Source: Phymatolithon calcareum (lineage: Eukaryota > Rhodophyta > Florideophyceae > Hapalidiales). Taken from it: DNA of 64,000 nucleotides. Both the position numbers and the translations under genes were made by a program. Below, piece after piece: positions 10,301-20,200 of the stretch. The notes beneath the pieces are model-generated. The model was not told the DNA's origin and did not search any database. It saw only the letters and a list, made by a program, of their open reading frames with translations. The stretch covers positions 372,001-436,000 of the forward strand of contig OZ345375.1 in NCBI GenBank assembly GCA_977006965.1, given 5' to 3'. The stretch's first letter is position 1. Every line of letters starts with the position of its first letter.

Positions 10301-10710
10301 AAAAACGCCGTGTGTCAACATCTTCGGCTTCGGCAGAGACCATTTCCGCAGTAACGGCGTCAGGGGTCGCGTTTAGCATTCGCGCTGTGTACGAAAGCGC
10401 CACGAAGGTACGCTTGCCCATCACGATCGCGGTCGACAGTAAGGGTCTGCACAGGGCAATCGCGACGCACTCGCAGCCACGAGACCGTGCGGTTGTGACG
10501 GAGGTGCATCGCCTGCGCCTTAACCACATGAATGGAGATCTTGACCGCGTGGTATGGATACCTGGTGTCGAGAACCCCGCAGACGCGTTGACGAAACCGT
10601 TGGCAGGCGGTACCACAGCCATATTGGAAGAGATGATGGCCACCGGTAGACTCTTGCATGACGTTGACGACCTCCGTGGTATCGGTGTTGCACGGCAGGA
10701 GGAGATGTAG
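7341..10710 (+). CDS. Copia 1 Pol: integrase, reverse transcriptase, RNase H
   Basis: An open frame of about 1120 codons with no good ATG at its start, as expected for a polyprotein. An HHCC zinc site (VHNRTH and CDVC) is followed by the integrase core with D at 7861, D at 8023 and E in VVERKN at 8125. The last two are separated by 33 residues, where 35 is usual. The RT has RLCVHGN, GDISGAYPQ and the catalytic KYVDDMLVA near 9700. RNase H follows with AFSDAGYP, SASAETISAV and AVDSKGLHRA, then the tail PADALTKPL. All catalytic residues appear present. Confidence 0.9.
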
Positions 10711-10990
10711 CAGAATGGCTGCACCGCCAGCAGTGACACAGCTTTGTCCAGCTGTGGGTGGTGGTGGTGATGAGAGGTTGCGCAAACAGAGGTTTGCGCG
10801 GTGCGGCCGCCGATGTGACCCCGTATCCCACTGAAAACTCATGCGTACGCAGGGTTCCATCTGTACACGTGTACGTGCGTAAGCGCGGAGAGCGCGGGGC
10901 GCGCGCCAGGATCGGACGCGCGGGGGTGCGATGAGGAGATGAAAATGCAGAGTTGTGCTTTACGAAATTCTTGTGACGACGGCGAGTCAC

Positions 10991-11003
10991 AAGAAGGCGG
11001 GAA
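10991..11003 (+). promoter_or_regulatory. Copia 1 polypurine tract
   Basis: AAGAAGGCGGGAA directly precedes the 3' LTR and would prime plus-strand DNA synthesis. It holds one pyrimidine. The 280 bases between the pol stop and this tract hold no gene. Confidence 0.6.
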
Positions 11004-11321
11004 TGTTGAAATCGAATGGAACCAATGATCGTTCGGGAAGAAGACAGGAATGTTATTGGTGAAGATTTAATTGATTTTTAGAATATATGATTCGAGCCGT
11101 AATGACCATTGAAATATTAGACTGCTCCCGGCAGCGCCGGGGGAGAAAAAGGAAGGGGGGAGGGGGAGAGATAAACCAGCGAGTTTGAAGGTCTCGGATT
11201 TCTGGGCTACGCGCGCGCGTCCAGACGACAGCTACCTGTGGCCGCTCGGTGCGGCGGCACGAGGGATATCTACAACTGTGTGTCTTTGGGCTGTGTCCCT
11301 CTGTGCGGCGTGGTTTTAACA
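11004..11321 (+). repeat. Copia 1 3' LTR
   Basis: Same 318-bp sequence as 5380-5697, ending TTTTAACA and followed by the duplicated GTTCT. Confidence 0.95.
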
Positions 11322-11734
11322 GTTCTTTCTCTTATGTAAAGGATCCTTGCTAGACTGTCTTCAATAGGAATCTTCACTGATCTGCCTTCTTCTTCCCTTT
11401 CCTATACCTTAATTTTTTCTTCTCTACTCCTCTTCTTCGTGACAGATCCCTCCTGGGCTTTCTGAAGGGCTTATCGCAAGTCTTCATAAATCTTGAGATA
11501 TTCAATATCCTTTGTTGCTTCCTGTATGTCCTCATCTCTTCCAAAATACTCTTCCGTTTCTTCAAGGCTCTTTTTGTGTCTTACCAGGATTAATGCAAAC
11601 CTCTCTGCTTGCTGACGTCTCCTCATCTTTGCTGGATAGACGGAGGAGGCGCCTCTGCCACTCCCCCGTAGAAGACTCTGACGCCCTATAGACACGCAAT
11701 GTTGCAGGGGTGTAATGAACGACATTATCACCAT
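11322..11734 (-). pseudogene. LINE family D minus copy, right part
   Basis: The minus strand encodes KMRRRQQAERFALILVRHKK, then DIQEATKDIEYLKIYEDLR and, towards 11327, GRSVKIPIEDSLARILYIR. It is the same post-RT region as 4629-4970 (plus). It joins across copia 1 to 5280-5379. The upstream boundary near 11740 is unclear. Confidence 0.7.
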
Positions 11735-12054
11735 CGACCTAGGAGCTCTACAACGACTCCTTGCGATCTATCCACTGACACCGTCAACACAGTATAGTGA
11801 ACAGGGGTCGTGCGCAATCCATTGCTATTGCAATTAATTGCAATTCGTAGCAATTCGACCCAAATTGGGTTCTGATGAAGAATTGCAATTCGAATTGCTG
11901 GTAGGTAGGTTGTACGAAAGGGTATAGTTCAGCAAGAGCAGAGTTGTCCGAAATAACGATCACTTCAAAGGTATCATGCGTAGTACGTGGTAATTGGTTG
12001 TCGGTAGCATCTAATTTTATTATATAACTCGGGCCAGTATAAGCGTTCACCGGG

Positions 12055-12120
12055 GGAGCACTGCACCATTTTGGCCCAAATCAACTAAATAACTATCGGG
12101 CCAAAATGTTGCCGTGCTCC
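12055..12120. repeat. Imperfect 23-bp-arm hairpin in hAT 5' region
   Basis: GGAGCAC...ATTTTGGCCC at 12055-12077 pairs with GGGCCAAAAT...GTGCTCC at 12098-12120, with two mismatches and a 20-nt loop. It lies upstream of the transposase and just before the larger hairpin at 12171-12254. Confidence 0.75.
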
Positions 12121-12170
12121 ACTATTAGGTACGTAAAATTCTACGTACTGTATACAGTTACAACGTTCCT

Positions 12171-12254
12171 GAATTCAACGATCCATGTGATCGTTCTGTT
12201 GTATTGGTCTGCGTAGACCACTACAACAGAACGATCACATGGATGGTTGAATTC
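12171..12254. repeat. 84-bp hairpin with 33-bp arms in hAT 5' region
   Basis: The arms 12171-12203 and 12222-12254 (outer bases GAATTCAAC and GTTGAATTC, with one mismatch between the arms) are reverse complements. The 18-nt loop holds a second palindrome, TGGTCT-GCGT-AGACCA (12205-12220). It lies about 150 bases upstream of the transposase ATG and could affect transcription, transposase binding or strand folding. Confidence 0.85.
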
Positions 12255-12409
12255 ATTCATCCGTTCAAGTATAACGGTATGGGTTTCTAGAGTGCCGTTT
12301 CTGAAAAGACAGGTAGAAGAGTCAATATAAAAAGTGAAGTCGTACATTTATCCAAAGCACACTACCAGACCCATTCGACAACACCTAAACAAATTTCGCT
12401 CTTCCAATT

Positions 12410-14278
12410 ATGGTACTACCTATTCCGAAACCGAAGCCGAAACAAGTTGTACAGCAGCTAATGCAACTCCTTCGCGAACAGCCTCGAGATATCCATTCAC
12501 GTCAATCAGGCCGAACGAGACGAAATGTGGTGTTTTGCGTCTACCTCTGTCCCAAGGGCGATCAATGCACTGAAGGAAGCGAATTTTGTTTCAAGAAGGG
12601 TACTGGTTTTTCGAATCCGTACAATCACCTGAAGCGTTGCATCGGTGGTGGCCGTGAGGATCATCTTCTGGAAGTGTACCATGCTACGAGAGATCGTAAT
12701 CTGCGCTCCGGAACTTCATTCAGTTTCAAGACACCTATTGTCATGAAGCTCACCGAACGTGAGAAGGTGATGGATAGCTATCTGCGATTCATCATATTCA
12801 AGTCATTGCCGATCAGTTTCGTCACCGACGGAGAAGTTCGTGCATTCTCGAAGCACGACCAAGTCTTTTGCACGAATACGTTTAAGAAGGTACTGTTCGC
12901 GCTAGTGGAACTCGTTGAACGGCGTATCTCTGGAGAACTGAAAGAAACTAGGGGTGCGCTTATGCATGATGCATGGACTCATAATGGGATTCATTATGTG
13001 GGGCTGTTTGCTTCCTACTGCCGAAAAGTGAAACTGATTGTCAATGGAGCAGTTGTCGAAGAAGAAGAACCAGTCGCCCCTTTGATCGCTGTAAGCCCTA
13101 TGGGCCAAGTACGTGATGAAGACGATGAACTCATCTCCCGTGCTTCACCTGAAGTTACTTCGTTTTCAGCTGAAGCATATGTTCGTTTCTTCGAAGACAT
13201 CATGCACGATGTGTACAAGATTGATGTTCATGAATGGACGGTCTGTCAGATTGCAGACAACTGCAGTGTCAACAAGCTGATCGCACGACTGATGGAGATT
13301 CCTAATGTTGGTTGTGCGAGTCACAAGATGCACCTAGAGGTACGTCGTATGATTGACAAAAACGAGGAGCTATCGTCCACCATCGACTCGGTGCATAAAG
13401 TGATGAAATCCTGCCGTATGAAGCTCAAGAACCGAGCCGTACTCCGTAATTTGTGCGATCTCAGACCCGTGATGAACAACTCAACGAGATGGTCGACTAC
13501 ATTTCATATGCTGGAAAGGTTCACCAAAATCCGAAGCTCTTTGATCGCAACAGCTGATTCAGAAGATGCCGAACTCGTAATCGACCGTCGATTTGCTTTC
13601 AAGAATCAGGTTACCAAGTTTGCCAAACAGCTTGGTGAAATCAACGTTGTCACTTTGGAGCTGCAGAGAAAAGGAATTACTTTATCAGATGCTCGGCTAG
13701 CTCTCGATGAGTTACTCGACGGGGTACGAATGCTCAAATCTAATCCAGAATCTCCACTTTACCAGTGCCAGCTGGATAGCTACTACATTGGCCCTGATTC
13801 TCGAATTACTCAACATTCGACATTTGAATCAGGTGTGGTGAAAATTCAACGTGGGGAGGCCAACACCATGTCTGACGACGAAAAACAAGCATGCAAAGGG
13901 CTGCTACTGCGACAGACAGAAAACGAGCCTGAAAATGATATGCTTGAACCGGAGGAACCGATAAATATGGCTCAACGCCTCAAGAAAAGGAAGATGAATG
14001 TCAGATTACCCGGTGCACGGAGCTACATGAACACCGATTTCATATTAGGTTCGGTTGCCGAGGTGGAGCGTCTTTGGTCCATGGCTAAGTATATTTTGCT
14101 TGATCACAGGAAACGTACGTCTCCTATTGTGTTCGAGGCGATGCTTTTCCTCAGAGTCAACCGCTCTTACTGGGATGATCAAACTGTAAAGGAAGCTATG
14201 TCGAGCGTTTTCAACCAGCGTGTTGAACAGGCTATCGCAGAAGACGAAAGTTTCGTACACCTAGGAGAAGAGGCATGA
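12410..14278 (+). CDS. hAT family transposase
   Basis: A 622-residue enzyme that excises and reinserts the surrounding element in the nucleus. A BED-like zinc region lies at residues 43-77 (cysteines in CVYLCPKGDQC and SNPYNHLKRC). The RNase H-like core shows HDAWTHNG near residue 187, the catalytic-type aspartate in ADNCSVNKLI (D283), GCASHKMHL with its conserved C and H, and TRWSTTFHMLERF. The C-terminal hAT dimerisation block is VERLWSMAKYILLDHRKR (about 552-570) followed by FEAMLFLRVNRSYWDD. There are no stops or frameshifts. The start is the first ATG of the frame, 608 bases inside the element. A degraded relative lies at 18930-20130. Confidence 0.93.
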   Translation: MVLPIPKPKPKQVVQQLMQLLREQPRDIHSRQSGRTRRNVVFCVYLCPKGDQCTEGSEFCFKKGTGFSNPYNHLKRCIGGGREDHLLEVYHATRDRNLRSGTSFSFKTPIVMKLTEREKVMDSYLRFIIFKSLPISFVTDGEVRAFSKHDQVFCTNTFKKVLFALVELVERRISGELKETRGALMHDAWTHNGIHYVGLFASYCRKVKLIVNGAVVEEEEPVAPLIAVSPMGQVRDEDDELISRASPEVTSFSAEAYVRFFEDIMHDVYKIDVHEWTVCQIADNCSVNKLIARLMEIPNVGCASHKMHLEVRRMIDKNEELSSTIDSVHKVMKSCRMKLKNRAVLRNLCDLRPVMNNSTRWSTTFHMLERFTKIRSSLIATADSEDAELVIDRRFAFKNQVTKFAKQLGEINVVTLELQRKGITLSDARLALDELLDGVRMLKSNPESPLYQCQLDSYYIGPDSRITQHSTFESGVVKIQRGEANTMSDDEKQACKGLLLRQTENEPENDMLEPEEPINMAQRLKKRKMNVRLPGARSYMNTDFILGSVAEVERLWSMAKYILLDHRKRTSPIVFEAMLFLRVNRSYWDDQTVKEAMSSVFNQRVEQAIAEDESFVHLGEEA

Positions 14279-14659
14279 ATAAACAATTAACTTGACTATT
14301 GCGGGAAGTATTCAAATTGCAATCCGAATTGCTGACTAACCGTAGTGACCAATTGAATTTTTTAATTGCGCGACAAACAGCAATGTCTAGCAATGGAATT
14401 GGCACTACCCCTGATAGTGAACGACTATTCCAAGAGGAACCAACGGATTTATCGCAGGGACCGACTAACACTCAACGTATTATTAGTCTAGCGTCGGTTA
14501 GTGTTCCCCCTTTTTGCAGGGTGTGCAATTGCTCGCCCCTGGCCTATTTAAGCGGCGATGCTGATCGCATCTTAGACTGAGTCATCGCATCACAGAGAGA
14601 TTACCCTTTTCAAGATAAACCCCAACCCTTATCTTTTCACTCGCAGTGATTACAAACCA

Positions 14660-15000
14660 AGATGGGAGTATGCCATGTACCTGATGCCGTAGACGCCGAG
14701 AGTCCAGAAAGCAATCGCAGAAGTTGAGAAGACATTTTTCGCACAAGTATTCGGTCAAATATGGAAAAACCGCTATATCAGACTTCGTCTTCTTTGCCAA
14801 TTTAACAATACCGAAAACAGGAGACTCGTTCTAGCACTCAGAATAAGGAACGAGCCTGATCAAAGAAAACGATCCTTCTGGCCGTCCCAATCGAAGAAAG
14901 AGACATGGAGGAACTGCAATGGATTACTCGAGACATATCAGCAATGCTTGTTTGTTTATTGCAAGTTTCGGAGTTGCCCTAGAGCAACTTCCCATACGTA
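14660..15000 (+). pseudogene. LINE ORF2 post-RT fragment
   Basis: The translation includes VQKAIAEVEKTFFAQVFGQI and RYIRLRLLCQFNNTENRR, matching the family B block at 17100-17260 (minus), EVEATFFNQVFGPLARGRT. Frame changes follow. It is a small piece of a 5'- and 3'-truncated LINE. Confidence 0.6.
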
Positions 15001-15762
15001 CGGCTACAGTAGACATTAACAGATACGAGTGGTATTTGATTTCACAACAGCTCAAAGCCGCTCAAAGTGCAGAGCTTCGGGGAGCTTAACATCTAAAGCT
15101 CTACGCAGCCAATCCTCAGCCGCCGTCCGTCAAAGGGATGACCCCGGTTGGAAACCATTTTGGATGTTCACGGCAGCTGGTCATCTCGTTACCTTCTTTC
15201 ATCTCTTTCTGTTCTCTCTACTAGCTTCCTTGAGCATTGCGGCACACCACTCAGGGCGGAATCCATGTACTACGTAATCTTCTACCGTGGGGAGGCCGGC
15301 GCACATCTCTTGACATTTCAAAAAACACTGCATTGGAGCGGGGAAAACTTCCTGACTCTGCTTTTGTCTCCTTCCTGTGACGCACAGGCGTGACCGGACC
15401 GGTTTTAATAGCCGGCTTGTATCAAATACTTTTAAATTCGCAAGATTTCTTCGAAATCGGACGACGGCGGGGTTGAGTCTGGTAATTCGAGAGTGGCGAG
15501 TTCTCGATTCCCCGAGTCGCAGGCGGGCGCGTTCGCGATCACCCCAGCCATTTCCGGCGGGATTACCGCCGAAAGAAGCGCTTTGTCCTACTTGATCGCT
15601 GTGTCAGCCTCTCTCCTGCTGTTCCATCGGCAATATTAGTCTTTCTCCACCCCGGCGATGATCAGACTTCCGAAAACACGGCGCCGCCAATTAAAGGTAA
15701 AGTGGCATTTGGTCAGATACCTCCAATGAGCAAATCACTTCTGAAAGACACGTTCGGTTGTA
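15001..15762. other. No recognised gene; contains a repeated GC-rich palindrome
   Basis: Several 70-80-codon open frames show no family resemblance. Bases 15548-15592 (ATTTCCGGCGGGATTACCGCC and following) recur in reverse at about 37880-37925. The core CGGCGG-GATTA-CCGCCG is a short palindrome, probably part of an undefined repeat family. Confidence 0.5.
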
Positions 15763-16027
15763 CTTTTTTTCCTTTCAAGTTTATTTAAAAGCCCCACAGA
15801 CTTCCGAAGATATGGGCAAGGCTTCCTCTGATGCTACCTACCTTTGTGCAGCTCACGAAACGTCCACCGGAATGACGGACAGGAAAACTCAGGACTCAAA
15901 GTAGTCCTATCTCAGTCCTCTACGGGATTGTTGGTGCTTGGACTCGACCACTTTTTGCCATGCATTCTGCGGATTAATACAGGCCTTCTTCGTTCTCCAT
16001 GCGTTCTATGGGTGTCTTGCTAAATAG

Positions 16028-16624
16028 GGGGGGGGGGAAATTGTATGTTTTTATTTTACAAGCCCTCAACGCCGGTATTCACCAACAACAGAGCAGCTTG
16101 GGTCTCAGTAACTACCCTGTGTAACAATTATGTTCCCAAATCACAATTGCTGCACTCATCTCCATTATCTCCAACTCTAGTATCCATCACTTGCTACGTT
16201 CTTCTTCTTCGCAGTAAAATTTGCCGAGTAGGGCAAACCTCCGCAGTCGGAGGTCTTCTCGGCGCGCTCGCATAGCTTCCGGGTGGCTAATAAAGGGAAG
16301 CCCTCTCGGGGGACAACTTCTGGGGGCTCTTAACATCAGGGGGTGTGCTCTTCAACGAGAGCTCGCTCGGGGGGACAGCTACAGGTAGGCGCTCTTCAAC
16401 GAGTGCTCTTTCGGGGGAACAACTTCGGGAGGCTCTTTAACGAGGCCTCGCTCTCGCTCGCGGGGGCAACTTGGAGGGTGGCGTTCGTCAACGGAGGCCC
16501 GCTCGGGGGGACAACTTCGGGGGGCGTTCAACGGAAGCCCACTCGGGGGGACATCTTCCGCAGCTCCAAAAACAGAAACTCGCTCAGGGGGACAACTTCG
16601 GTGGGGACTATCGGCGCGGGTTCC
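16028..16624 (-). mobile_element. Non-autonomous retroelement with a LINE A tail and internal minisatellite
   Basis: Flanked by the exact 14-bp duplication GTCTTGCTAAATAG (16014-16027 and 16625-16638). The minus-strand 3' end (GGGCTTGTAAAATAAAAA, then an oligo-C run) matches the end of LINE A at 29411-29475 for about 70 bases. Beyond that the sequences differ, and the 5' part is a minisatellite of about 40-bp units. Removing it restores the LINE B ORF end. It looks like a SINE-like passenger using the LINE A tail. Confidence 0.8.
16255..16615. repeat. GC-rich minisatellite of about 40-bp units
   Basis: About eight or nine imperfect units containing CTCGGGGGGACAACTTCGGG and TTCAACG, separated by 35-45 bases. 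On the minus strand a repeated peptide of the type PPEVVPP appears. It forms the 5' half of the nested element at 16028-16624. Confidence 0.8.
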
Positions 16625-16639
16625 GTCTTGCTAAATAGT

Positions 16640-17265
16640 AAGAGCTCATCTAGCGCCTTTTCTGTTTCCAGTCGTTTTTCTCCTTCGAGTTCGTACCCTG
16701 CTAGCGTGCGTTCAAGGGTCTCCATATGCTCTCTGGCTCTGGTGCCGAATTCTTCAGTCATACTTGTTGTTGACACCTGTGGGAATCTGCCACAGGCATA
16801 CTGCAGCGCGAGTTGTCTGTGCTTCACCTTGGGGAACTTGAAGATTGCTGGAAATTCTCTTGTCTTGTCGTATGGTACCTTTCTTTTCCGCTTCGATTTT
16901 ACGCGGTCTCCTTCCATTTCCAGAAATTTCGATCGAAGTGTTTGCGAAGATTGGTTTGTTTGGATATGCTTTACAGCTTCACCGAGCAGCTCTCTGGTCT
17001 CCATCGCGGCGATATCTTTCCTCATGTACTGCCATTCATGTTTGTTTCTTCTTTCGGGCACTTCATTTGAATACATACGTTCTTTCGCCTTGTTCCTCCT
17101 CAGCATTTTGAAGGCCAAGATTTCTCGTCGATGTGGGGCCGCCTGGATCCGGCAGAGGAGACGGAGCCTATCCGTCCTTCCTCGGGCCAGTGGCCCGAAT
17201 ACTTGATTGAAGAATGTTGCTTCTACTTCCTTGACGGCATTTTGTACGTCTTCTGTCCAGGGCGT
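16640..17265 (-). pseudogene. LINE B post-RT C-terminal region
   Basis: The minus strand encodes TPWTEDVQNAVKEVEATFF, VFGPLARGRTDRLRLLCRI, then KVPYDKTREFPAIFKFPKVK, QLALQYACGRFPQ and REHMETLERTLAGYELEGEK. The CGRFPQ neighbourhood is shared with families A, D and E. It defines a conserved domain downstream of the RT that I cannot assign to a named family. Confidence 0.7.
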
Positions 17266-17293
17266 TAAGTGCCTTGTATATCTGAATACACTT

Positions 17294-18310
17294 CTATATA
17301 CTCAGCCCTTTCTTGAAGACTCCCAGTGTACGCAACTCGTACACGGCCGTCTTTGCTTTCTTTAGTCGTTGCATCATTAACGTATCTGTGACTCCTCCGG
17401 GGTCTAGGGATACTCCAAGGTACGAGACCTCTGGAACTTGTGCTAGTACCTTGTTCGCTAGCTTGAATGTCTTGCCCAATGTTGCCTCTAATTCGAGGAC
17501 TTCGCTTTTCCCTTGTTTAGCGTTCCAAGTCAACTCTCGCTCTTGTGCCCATTGGGTAGCTATATCCAATAGTCCTTGCAGTGCAGCGGGTGATTTCGCA
17601 GAGAGAAGAACATCGTCCGCGAAGAGGATAGCCGGTACTTCAGCCCAGATTTTTGATGCCCGGCTCATTCGCTCTGCGAATTCATCCATGAAGATGTTGT
17701 AGAGGCTTGGACTGAGAGGGGACCCTTGTGGGACCCCCCTGTCCACTAGAAACCAATTCCTGTTCGCATCACCAATTGTTGCTATCCAGGATGGTGTCAA
17801 GAACGCCTCGGCCATTGCGCAGATCTCCTTGGGAAGTACTTGTCTCATTCTGTTGACCAAGTGTACTCTCGGTACTGTGTCGTAGGCAGCCTTAAGGTCC
17901 AATACTGCTACACATCACTGATCCTCTTTTAATAGCTCAGTAGCTCTTAGGATGGCCAGTTCAGTGCTCTTCCCCTTTTGGAACCCAAGCTGATACCAGT
18001 GGTTTGAGTATAATGTGCGCAGCTTCATATCAATAGCTGTCTCAATTATTTTCCTTGCGTGGCTCAGCAAGGAAATCGGTCGATAGTTTCCGGGGTCCTC
18101 GTGTGCCCGCTTCTTGTGTATTGGGACGAGGAGCGCTTTCTGCCAGTTCAGAGGCGTGTCTCCACACCTCCCGCAGTCCTCCCACGAGGCTGTAAGCACT
18201 TCGGCGTTGAGCGATATATCAACTGTTAGCATTTCAGCCTTCACCCCGTCTAAGCCTGGTGCCTTTCCGTTTGGTGCTTTACGGATAGCCGCTTCAATTT
18301 TTGTCCTCAC
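17294..18310 (-). pseudogene. LINE B reverse transcriptase fragment
   Basis: Minus-strand RT palm and fingers: YRPISLLSHARKIIE, LGFQKGKSTELAILR, LDLKAAYDTVPRVHLVNR, DRGVPQGSPLSPSLYNIF and the catalytic-site ILFADDVLL. FADD replaces the more common YADD, as also in family A. A TGA follows KEDQ, giving two open stretches (18310-17915 and 17902-17294) in the same frame. It would have copied element RNA at a nicked target; in this copy it is inactive. Confidence 0.85.
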
Positions 18311-18485
18311 GTCCTCTGTGCAGGAGAATTTTCTTAATCCGGGTTGCCACTATTCGGTGCTATGGCATGTCGCTGAGATATGGGCTGAGAATTTAGCGCA
18401 ATTCATGGGGCTTACTGTCATCTTGCTTCTTAGCTTTCTTCTTCGGACAGTTAAAATCCCGATCGGCGTACCGAACGACCTACCA

Positions 18486-18810
18486 AGAGTGCTATATATA
18501 AAGGACAGAACTGCGAGGTTGAGATTCCTGAGAGTCATTTTCAACAGAGTTCCTTTGTAGAGAAAATCCATTCTGGCGAAATACTTTGGGACTAGTGCTG
18601 TGGTGGAGCTTATCGTGTAGCAACGTATAGTACGGTCTGTGAAGATGGACCAAGACACGGAATATGAATGCAAAAGACTTACTCGGGCCCTCACAGGGAG
18701 AGAAATTCGGATTAAGGAGATATTTGGAGGATAGTAGAGAGACAAGTATGCGAGAAGCTGCCCTGTTACTCAAATTGAGGCTTTGGGAGCTTTTAAAATA
18801 AATCAACATA
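18486..18810 (+). mobile_element. LINE family D C-terminal fragment, diverged
   Basis: The plus strand reads VLYIKDRTARLRFLRVIFNR, a stop, RKSILAKYFGTSAVVELIV, a stop, then EYECKRLTRALTGREIRIKE. These correspond to the blocks in the copies at 4940-5180 and 42957-43178 (minus). The tail is GGGAGCTTTTAAAATAAATC. It is older than the other D copies. Confidence 0.65.
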
Positions 18811-20200
18811 CATCCCCAAGAGCAATATATTGCAGTATACTGTTACTGGAGAGGTATTGCAAGGAATGCACCTTATTGCAAAACGTAACTCTATTGCAAT
18901 TATGTCTGACTGTGTTGAGCGGACACTGTCCGCAGAGCACATGTAATGTCTCTATCGTCTCGGTGCTGAGGGTGCTAGTGTCACAATTGACCGCAGCTCT
19001 GCGTTCAAAAATTGCACTGCCAAGAATAAAAGTCAGCTTAAGGAAATTAATGCAGTAACTCTGAAGTTGCAAAGACCAGATACTACTTTGCCAGACTGCC
19101 ATCTGGCGCTCGAGGCACTCATCGAAATGGTTGATATGAATTATAGCAACCCGTCGTAACCATTTTATCGGTGCAAGCATGATGCCGGCTATATTTCATT
19201 TGACTCTCTAACTTATTATGACGCCCTGCACAGTCGTGCTTGTCCGTAGCGGGACTCCTACTGCGTGGAAAAGATCCATTAATCGGAACGCGAGCGTAAA
19301 GTATGTAGCCGAGCGCGAGCTGCGAGCAAGCTACTGACTGCAGCGTTCGCCTTTATTGATACTGCCATCCATTTGACACTTACGGATTATTCGTTTGCCG
19401 AAACTCGCAATTCAGACGCCGTTTTGAGCGGAGGATATCAAATGTGATGTACGAAGCAGACCCTGGGTCTCAGCACTGCTTAATTAGGTGGCGGTTGTAG
19501 GATACATAAATTCTTGGACGTCTGTCCGTACGCACTCAATAAAGGCAGCACTCATCGGGGGATCTCTCCAACTGAGAGACATCGCCATACTTTTGTCTTG
19601 ACAACTGTCAAGAAGGGCGCGAGAACCGGACTTGGACGCTAAACACGGCATTGCATGCACAGGTTGTTACACTTATCCGGGTTCAGCCATTGAGTCTGGG
19701 GTGTGAAAGATACAACGAAATGAGACGGATACTATGACCAATGCAGAACGTGCTGATTGCGCAAAAGTTGAGGATGACTTCAGCAGGTGCTGTTGGTGAA
19801 GCGCAAACGCGAGGAACAGGTTCACAGTTATGTTAACTGTGACTTTATTTTTAGGATATGCGGCCGGGTTGTAACGACTTTGGTCAATTGCAAAATACGT
19901 TTTGACTGAGAACAGGACGGCGATGACGCCCCTACTGTTTGAGGTTTTGGTGTTTTTGAAAGTGAACAGGACGTATTCGATTCACAGCATGGTATCTACT
20001 GCCCAGTCAAATAGAACAAGCGGTCGTGTTAAACAACTTCTGCAAGAAGATGCGGAGTACAACGACCTGGCGTGAACGCGAAATAGATTTTCGATATTGG
20101 TTTTCATATTGCACTGATATCCTTTATTGCAATAACTGCCTGACCTGAAGACAGTGGAGATCATGACCAATAAGATGCCGGTGCGTGGAGACTTTAGAGG
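18811..20200 (+). pseudogene. hAT transposase relic
   Basis: Frames reading VTIDRSSAFKN, LKEINAVTLKLQRPDTTL and LALEALIEMVD match the intact transposase at 12410-14278 (FAFKNQ, LGEINVVTLELQRKG, LALDELLDGV). Further blocks resembling NTMTNAERADC follow near 19730. Stops and frameshifts are frequent. ATTGCAAT-type motifs near 18820-18900 and 20100-20130 resemble hAT subterminal repeats. Exact ends and target duplications were not found. Confidence 0.65.

Larger units (their letters stand above)
5375..11326 (+). mobile_element. Ty1/copia LTR retrotransposon, copia 1
   Basis: Two 318-bp LTRs (5380-5697 and 11004-11321) run TG to CA and are flanked by the 5-bp duplication GTTCT (5375-5379 and 11322-11326). 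Order inside is primer-binding site, gag, protease, integrase, reverse transcriptase, RNase H and a purine-rich tract (10991-11003), the Ty1/copia order. I saw no difference between the LTRs, so the insertion is recent. Despite that, the gag, protease and pol frames are not continuous. Confidence 0.95.
11802..14413 (+). mobile_element. Complete autonomous hAT transposon
   Basis: The 2612-bp element begins CAGGGGTCGTGC and ends GCACTACCCCTG. The inverted ends share CAGGGGT-GTGC and then CCATTGCTA. An exact 8-bp duplication ATAGTGAA flanks it (11794-11801 and 14414-14421), the hallmark of hAT. Subterminal ATTGCAATT and CAATTCGAATTGC motifs cluster at both ends. The single transposase ORF is intact, so the element may be active or recently active. 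Confidence 0.95.
15763..18485 (-). mobile_element. LINE family B, degraded and 5'-truncated, with nested insert
   Basis: On the minus strand the order is RT N-part (18310-17915, with GKAPGLDGVKAEML), RT core (17902-17294), post-RT domain (17260-16640) and a 3' tail reaching 15773 (GGGGCTTTTAAATAAAC, then an A-rich run). A TGA near 17912 interrupts the RT, a TAG at about 17296 ends the RT frame, and a frameshift near 17265 separates the next block. The ORF end FSKT-PIERMENEEGLY is split by the insert at 16028-16624. Homology continues upstream to about 18485. Confidence 0.8.

Noticed and set aside
16343-17206. A 287-codon plus-strand open frame, Ser-rich and hydrophobic.
   Set aside because: It is antisense to the LINE B C-terminal coding region and to the minisatellite. 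The minus strand carries the recognisable LINE motifs.
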